28,612 nt of DNA from positions 1 through 28,612 of the forward strand of contig MPUH01000948.1 of NCBI GenBank assembly GCA_001970955.1, read 5' to 3'. This DNA comes from Stentor coeruleus. Taxonomy: Eukaryota > Ciliophora > Heterotrichea > Heterotrichida > Stentoridae. The translations under genes and the position numbers were made by a program. Below the pieces are notes generated by a model. That model did not search any database. It saw nothing but the letters and a program-made list of their open reading frames with translations, and was not told the origin of the DNA. This document shows positions 27,387 through 28,612 of the stretch, one piece after another (the stretch's first letter is position 1; every line of letters starts with the position of its first letter).

Positions 27387-28612
27387 TTTATTAAGAAAAT
27401 CTTTGTCTTAAACTTCATAAGATCAGGAAAAAAATATAATCATTTAAGTTTAAATAAAATTAAATTAGATTCTTTCATAGGAAAATCGATAGTGTGGCTT
27501 ATATACTTTTTATATAACACTTTACATTAAAATATTAGACTTTATTAGTTTTTATTAAAATTAAGTTAAAAGATGAAATAAGTTTTAAAGGAGTTGCAAA
27601 ATTCTAAATCAGTTTTTACATTAGGGAAAAAGCTCTGATTTCATCACCTAGTTTTTTTTGTTTTAGGTAAGACTAAAGCATATTAAAATCTTAGAATGAT
27701 TTAGGTCTTCAGAATTTTAGTTGGGCCGAAAATAGAGGATTTCTAAGAGAGTTACTGGGGTAAATGCACAATTTTATTAAGAAAATAGCTTACTTTAGTT
27801 CGCATCACTATAATTTTTATATTTGTTATTATGTTTTATATAAATACTATGATCAATAGCTTTCAAACGAATTAATCATAATCATTATCAAAGTTTAATA
27901 ATCATCCTATTTTTTTTATACAATTCTGTATTTTTAAACTCTCACCTCACAAGCTAGTGATTTAAAATTAAGCATAATAACCCTTATATCCAAATTTGCA
28001 TATTTTCCCACAAAGAATACTATGAGCTTTTTACATATAAAATTACTCAACAACTTGAATGCAACAAACCCTTAATAAAATTTAATATAATATTTGCAAC
28101 ATCATATCAAACTAAAATATCCAATCATTAGAAAATCTCTAAGTCAAAAATATTAACTCATAAAGATTCCACTTGTGCATTTTTAATTCAAGAAAAAAAA
28201 ATAATCCAAGTCAATCCATAAATATTAAAATTCTTAATACTCTTTGTTTTATACATAGAAAATCAAGTTCCTCTAGAATTTCATAAAAATAGGAAATACC
28301 AATCATCAAACCTTAAAAACTCCATCCATCCTTCAATTCTAAAAACTCATTTCACCAATATCAAAACTATAAATTTCGCATTAACTCATAACCAAAAATA
28401 CAAATTACTCATCCAATATCGCGAATACCAAAACCTTATAACCCTCAAGTCTTTTAATTCAATCCATCAATAAAGTATCTCTCTTAATCACATCTTTCTT
28501 CATTATAATATTCTTTTCAACTTTTACTCTACAAAGCTAAAATGATTTTTTTTTTCATCGTATTTTATCAGAATCACAAATTCATTCAAATCTACCTTAT
28601 AATGCTTAAATT
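27387..28612. other. 1.2-kb non-coding right end with strong C-over-G skew
   Basis: No supported frame on either strand. From about 27950 to the end the plus strand becomes very poor in G: 28321-28380 has one G and about 17 C. I see no telomeric repeat at the window edge and no RNA gene. It presumably holds the promoter of the IQ gene at its left side. Confidence 0.5.

Overview
The window reads as macronuclear DNA of a heterotrich ciliate, most likely Stentor or a close relative. The base composition is very AT-rich and gene spacing is tight. Introns are 15 or 16 nt long, start with GT (nearly always GTA) and end with AG. TAA, TAG and TGA all act as stops, and Trp is TGG, which argues against Blepharisma-type codes where TGA is read as Trp. 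Single N characters at 5771, 5921, 6535, 10540, 10750, 17833, 20099, 23419 and 25411 are each flanked by a near or exact direct duplication. These look like unresolved contig overlaps, not biology.

Layout, left to right: the 3' end of a Cys-rich protein gene (1-174); importin-alpha (minus); a secreted/ER beta-propeller-like membrane protein (plus, one intron); SEC63 (minus, one intron); an unknown basic protein (plus); a composite U1 snRNA locus (minus, 6381-6732); the GTPase DRG1 (minus); a GNAT acetyltransferase (minus) head-to-head with mitochondrial acyl carrier protein (plus); a 1.5-kb non-coding stretch with length-variant copies; a TTC12-like dynein-arm assembly factor (minus) head-to-head with an acylated MORN-repeat protein (plus); a TBC Rab-GAP (plus, two introns); a DOMON-like pseudogene; a four-TM protein with a Pro/Gln-rich tail; a B-box-like protein (minus); an OB-fold/zinc-ribbon protein (plus, one intron); a coiled-coil protein (plus, one intron); a Mu-class glutathione S-transferase (minus); a SAC1 phosphoinositide phosphatase pseudogene (plus); an IQ-motif protein (minus); and a non-coding, C-rich/G-poor right end.

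The outstanding observation is at 19038-19340 on the minus strand, inside the B-box-like gene. In about 300 bp there are 17 consecutive intron-like units of 15 or 16 nt. They lie directly back to back or are separated mostly by 3-nt exons. Every unit has GT at the start, AG at the end and an A exactly six bases from its 3' end, the same position as in most ordinary introns of this window. Removing all 17 turns sequence full of stops into one continuous reading frame that joins the upstream exon to a sensible C-terminus. Much of the array has a 33-bp period (15 + 15 + ATT/ATA), so each repeat adds only one codon, usually Tyr, to the protein. I interpret this as a tandem array of tiny introns with micro-exons.

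Divergent gene pairs are separated by only 12-32 bp between start codons, which implies very compact shared promoters and very short 5' leaders.
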